Origin: Geodermatophilaceae bacterium URHA0031
Lineage (GTDB): Bacteria > Actinomycetota > Actinomycetes > Mycobacteriales > Geodermatophilaceae
Direction of reading: 5' to 3'
Assembly (NCBI GenBank): GCA_000620205.1
Contig: JHVP01000002.1
Coordinates: forward strand, 310,001-374,000
DNA length: 64,000 bases
A program made the translations under genes and the position numbers. This document shows positions 63,093 through 64,000 of the stretch, one piece after another. The notes beneath the pieces are model-generated. The model had not been told where the DNA came from. It made no database searches and worked only from the letters and a program-made list of their open reading frames with translations. Numbering within the stretch: the first letter of the stretch is position 1; each line of letters begins with the position of its first letter.

Positions 63093-64000
63093 TCAGGCGG
63101 CGGCGAGCTCGGCGGCGCGGCGGGCGGCGCCGTCCATGGTGTCCACCACGGTCACCAGCGGGTGGGCGGCCTCGGCGAGGATCCGCCGGCCCTCCTCCAC
63201 GTTGTTGCCGTCCAGCCGCACGACCAGCGGCTTGGTGGCCTCGTCACCGAGGATGCCGAGCGCGTGCACGATGCCGTTGGCGACGGCGTCGCACGCGGTG
63301 ATCCCACCGAAGACGTTGACGAACACGCTCTTCACGGCCGGGTCGGACAGGATGATGCCGAGCCCGTTGGCCATCACCTCGGCCGAGGCGCCACCACCGA
63401 TGTCGAGGAAGTTGGCCGGGCGGACCCCGCCGAACTCCTCACCGGCGTAGGCCACCACGTCCAGCGTGCTCATGACCAGGCCGGCACCGTTGCCGATGAT
63501 CCCGACCTCGCCCTGCAGCTTGACGTAGTTGAGGTCCTTCTCCTTGGCCGCGGCCTCCAGCGGGTCGGCCGAGGCGGAGTCCTCGAGGGCGTCGTGGTCG
63601 CCGTGCCGGAACGACGCGTTCTCGTCGAGGGTGACCTTGGCGTCGAGCGCGAGGACGGTACCGTCGGGCGCCTTGGCCAGCGGGTTGATCTCGACCAGCG
63701 TGGCGTCCTCCTTGGTGAAGACGTCCCACAGCTGGACGGCGATGGCGATCACCTGGTCGCGCACCTCGGCGGGGAAGCCGGCGGCGTCGACGATCTCGGC
63801 GGCCTTCTGCGCGTCGACCCCGACGCTGGCGTCCACGGGGATCCGGGCCAGCGCCTCGGGCCGCTCGACGGCGAGCTGCTCGATCTCCATGCCGCCCTCC
63901 TTCGAGGCCATGGCCAGGAAGGTGCGGTTGGACCGGTCGAGCAGGTACGAGAAGTAGTACTCCTCGGCGATGTCGCTGGCCTGGGCGACCATCACGCGGT
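63093..64000 (-). CDS. sucC: Succinyl-CoA synthetase beta subunit, 5' end outside window
   Basis: The last 302 codons of the beta subunit. The frame continues past the right edge (residues [20 protein letters not shown]), so the Met near 63995 is internal and about 85-90 N-terminal residues are missing. It has [12 protein letters not shown] (nucleotide/metal site), [54 protein letters not shown] and [12 protein letters not shown]. It forms the sucCD operon. Confidence 0.95.
   Translation of the reverse strand, partial: RVMVAQASDIAEEYYFSYLLDRSNRTFLAMASKEGGMEIEQLAVERPEALARIPVDASVGVDAQKAAEIVDAAGFPAEVRDQVIAIAVQLWDVFTKEDATLVEINPLAKAPDGTVLALDAKVTLDENASFRHGDHDALEDSASADPLEAAAKEKDLNYVKLQGEVGIIGNGAGLVMSTLDVVAYAGEEFGGVRPANFLDIGGGASAEVMANGLGIILSDPAVKSVFVNVFGGITACDAVANGIVHALGILGDEATKPLVVRLDGNNVEEGRRILAEAAHPLVTVVDTMDGAARRAAELAAA

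Noticed and set aside
63093-63995. sucC as a complete 300-codon gene starting at 63995
   Set aside because: The frame continues past the window edge with typical SucC residues before that Met.

Overview
The window is a very G+C-rich actinobacterial chromosome segment. Codon third positions are almost all G or C, and GTG and TTG starts, ATGA/GTGA stop-start overlaps and leaderless-looking promoters are common. Gene content and order suggest Geodermatophilaceae (Blastococcus, Geodermatophilus or Modestobacter), but that family call is inference. I see no tRNA or rRNA genes, CRISPR array, insertion sequence or prophage. No stretch above 300 bases lacks a gene; the longest gaps are 42779-43061, 32556-32778 and 50524-50708.

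Region by region. 1-6410: methylmalonyl-CoA mutase (mutA, and mutB cut by the left edge), an M20D amidohydrolase and a YbdK-type carboxylate-amine ligase, all on the minus strand. 6411-11264: a small secreted protein facing a 1467-residue regulator that joins SARP/BTAD, an NTPase, one membrane helix and WD40 repeats. 11374-18843: punA, a sugar epimerase, a phosphosugar mutase, an M20 peptidase, an Lrp/AsnC regulator, a DUF805 protein, an oxidoreductase and upp. 18967-25918: an HTH regulator diverging from a complete six-gene mrp Na+/H+ antiporter operon (A/B fusion, C, D, E, F, G). 25963-30745: deoC, two aldehyde dehydrogenase-family genes and an acidic duplicated protein. 30915-42778: a DEAD-box helicase, add, an ABC-2 exporter, deoA, cdd and a BMP-type nucleoside ABC importer. 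43062-50523: a D,D-carboxypeptidase, YihY, 2'-5' RNA ligase, trpS, a HisC-like aminotransferase, galE and a CBS/CorC membrane protein. 50709-64000: a CAP-domain secreted protein, a DUF559 protein, icd, mdh, DUF3017, folD, purH, purN, DUF6350 and sucCD (sucC cut by the right edge).

Nucleoside salvage is the main theme: import (BMP lipoprotein, ATPase, two permeases), deamination (cdd, add), phosphorolysis (deoA, punA), pentose-phosphate handling (the mutase, deoC, aldehyde dehydrogenases) and base recovery (upp). The set amidohydrolase, punA, pmmB, upp, add, deoA, cdd matches the Mycobacterium tuberculosis Rv3305c-Rv3315c neighbourhood, and sucC-sucD-DUF6350-purN-purH matches Rv0951-Rv0957. 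A TCA set (sucCD, icd, mdh) and the propionyl-CoA branch (mutAB) add central carbon metabolism.

The least expected signals are non-coding. Four hairpins, each anchored just after a stop codon, change both arms of the stem together. A 26-codon bridge ORF is coupled by GTGA overlaps at both ends between two permease genes. A near-identical palindrome pair flanks the DUF559 gene. Phased 11/21-bp direct repeats of SARP type lie next to the SARP-NTPase-WD40 gene. At least ten genes have a TANNNT box 6-8 bases before the start codon.
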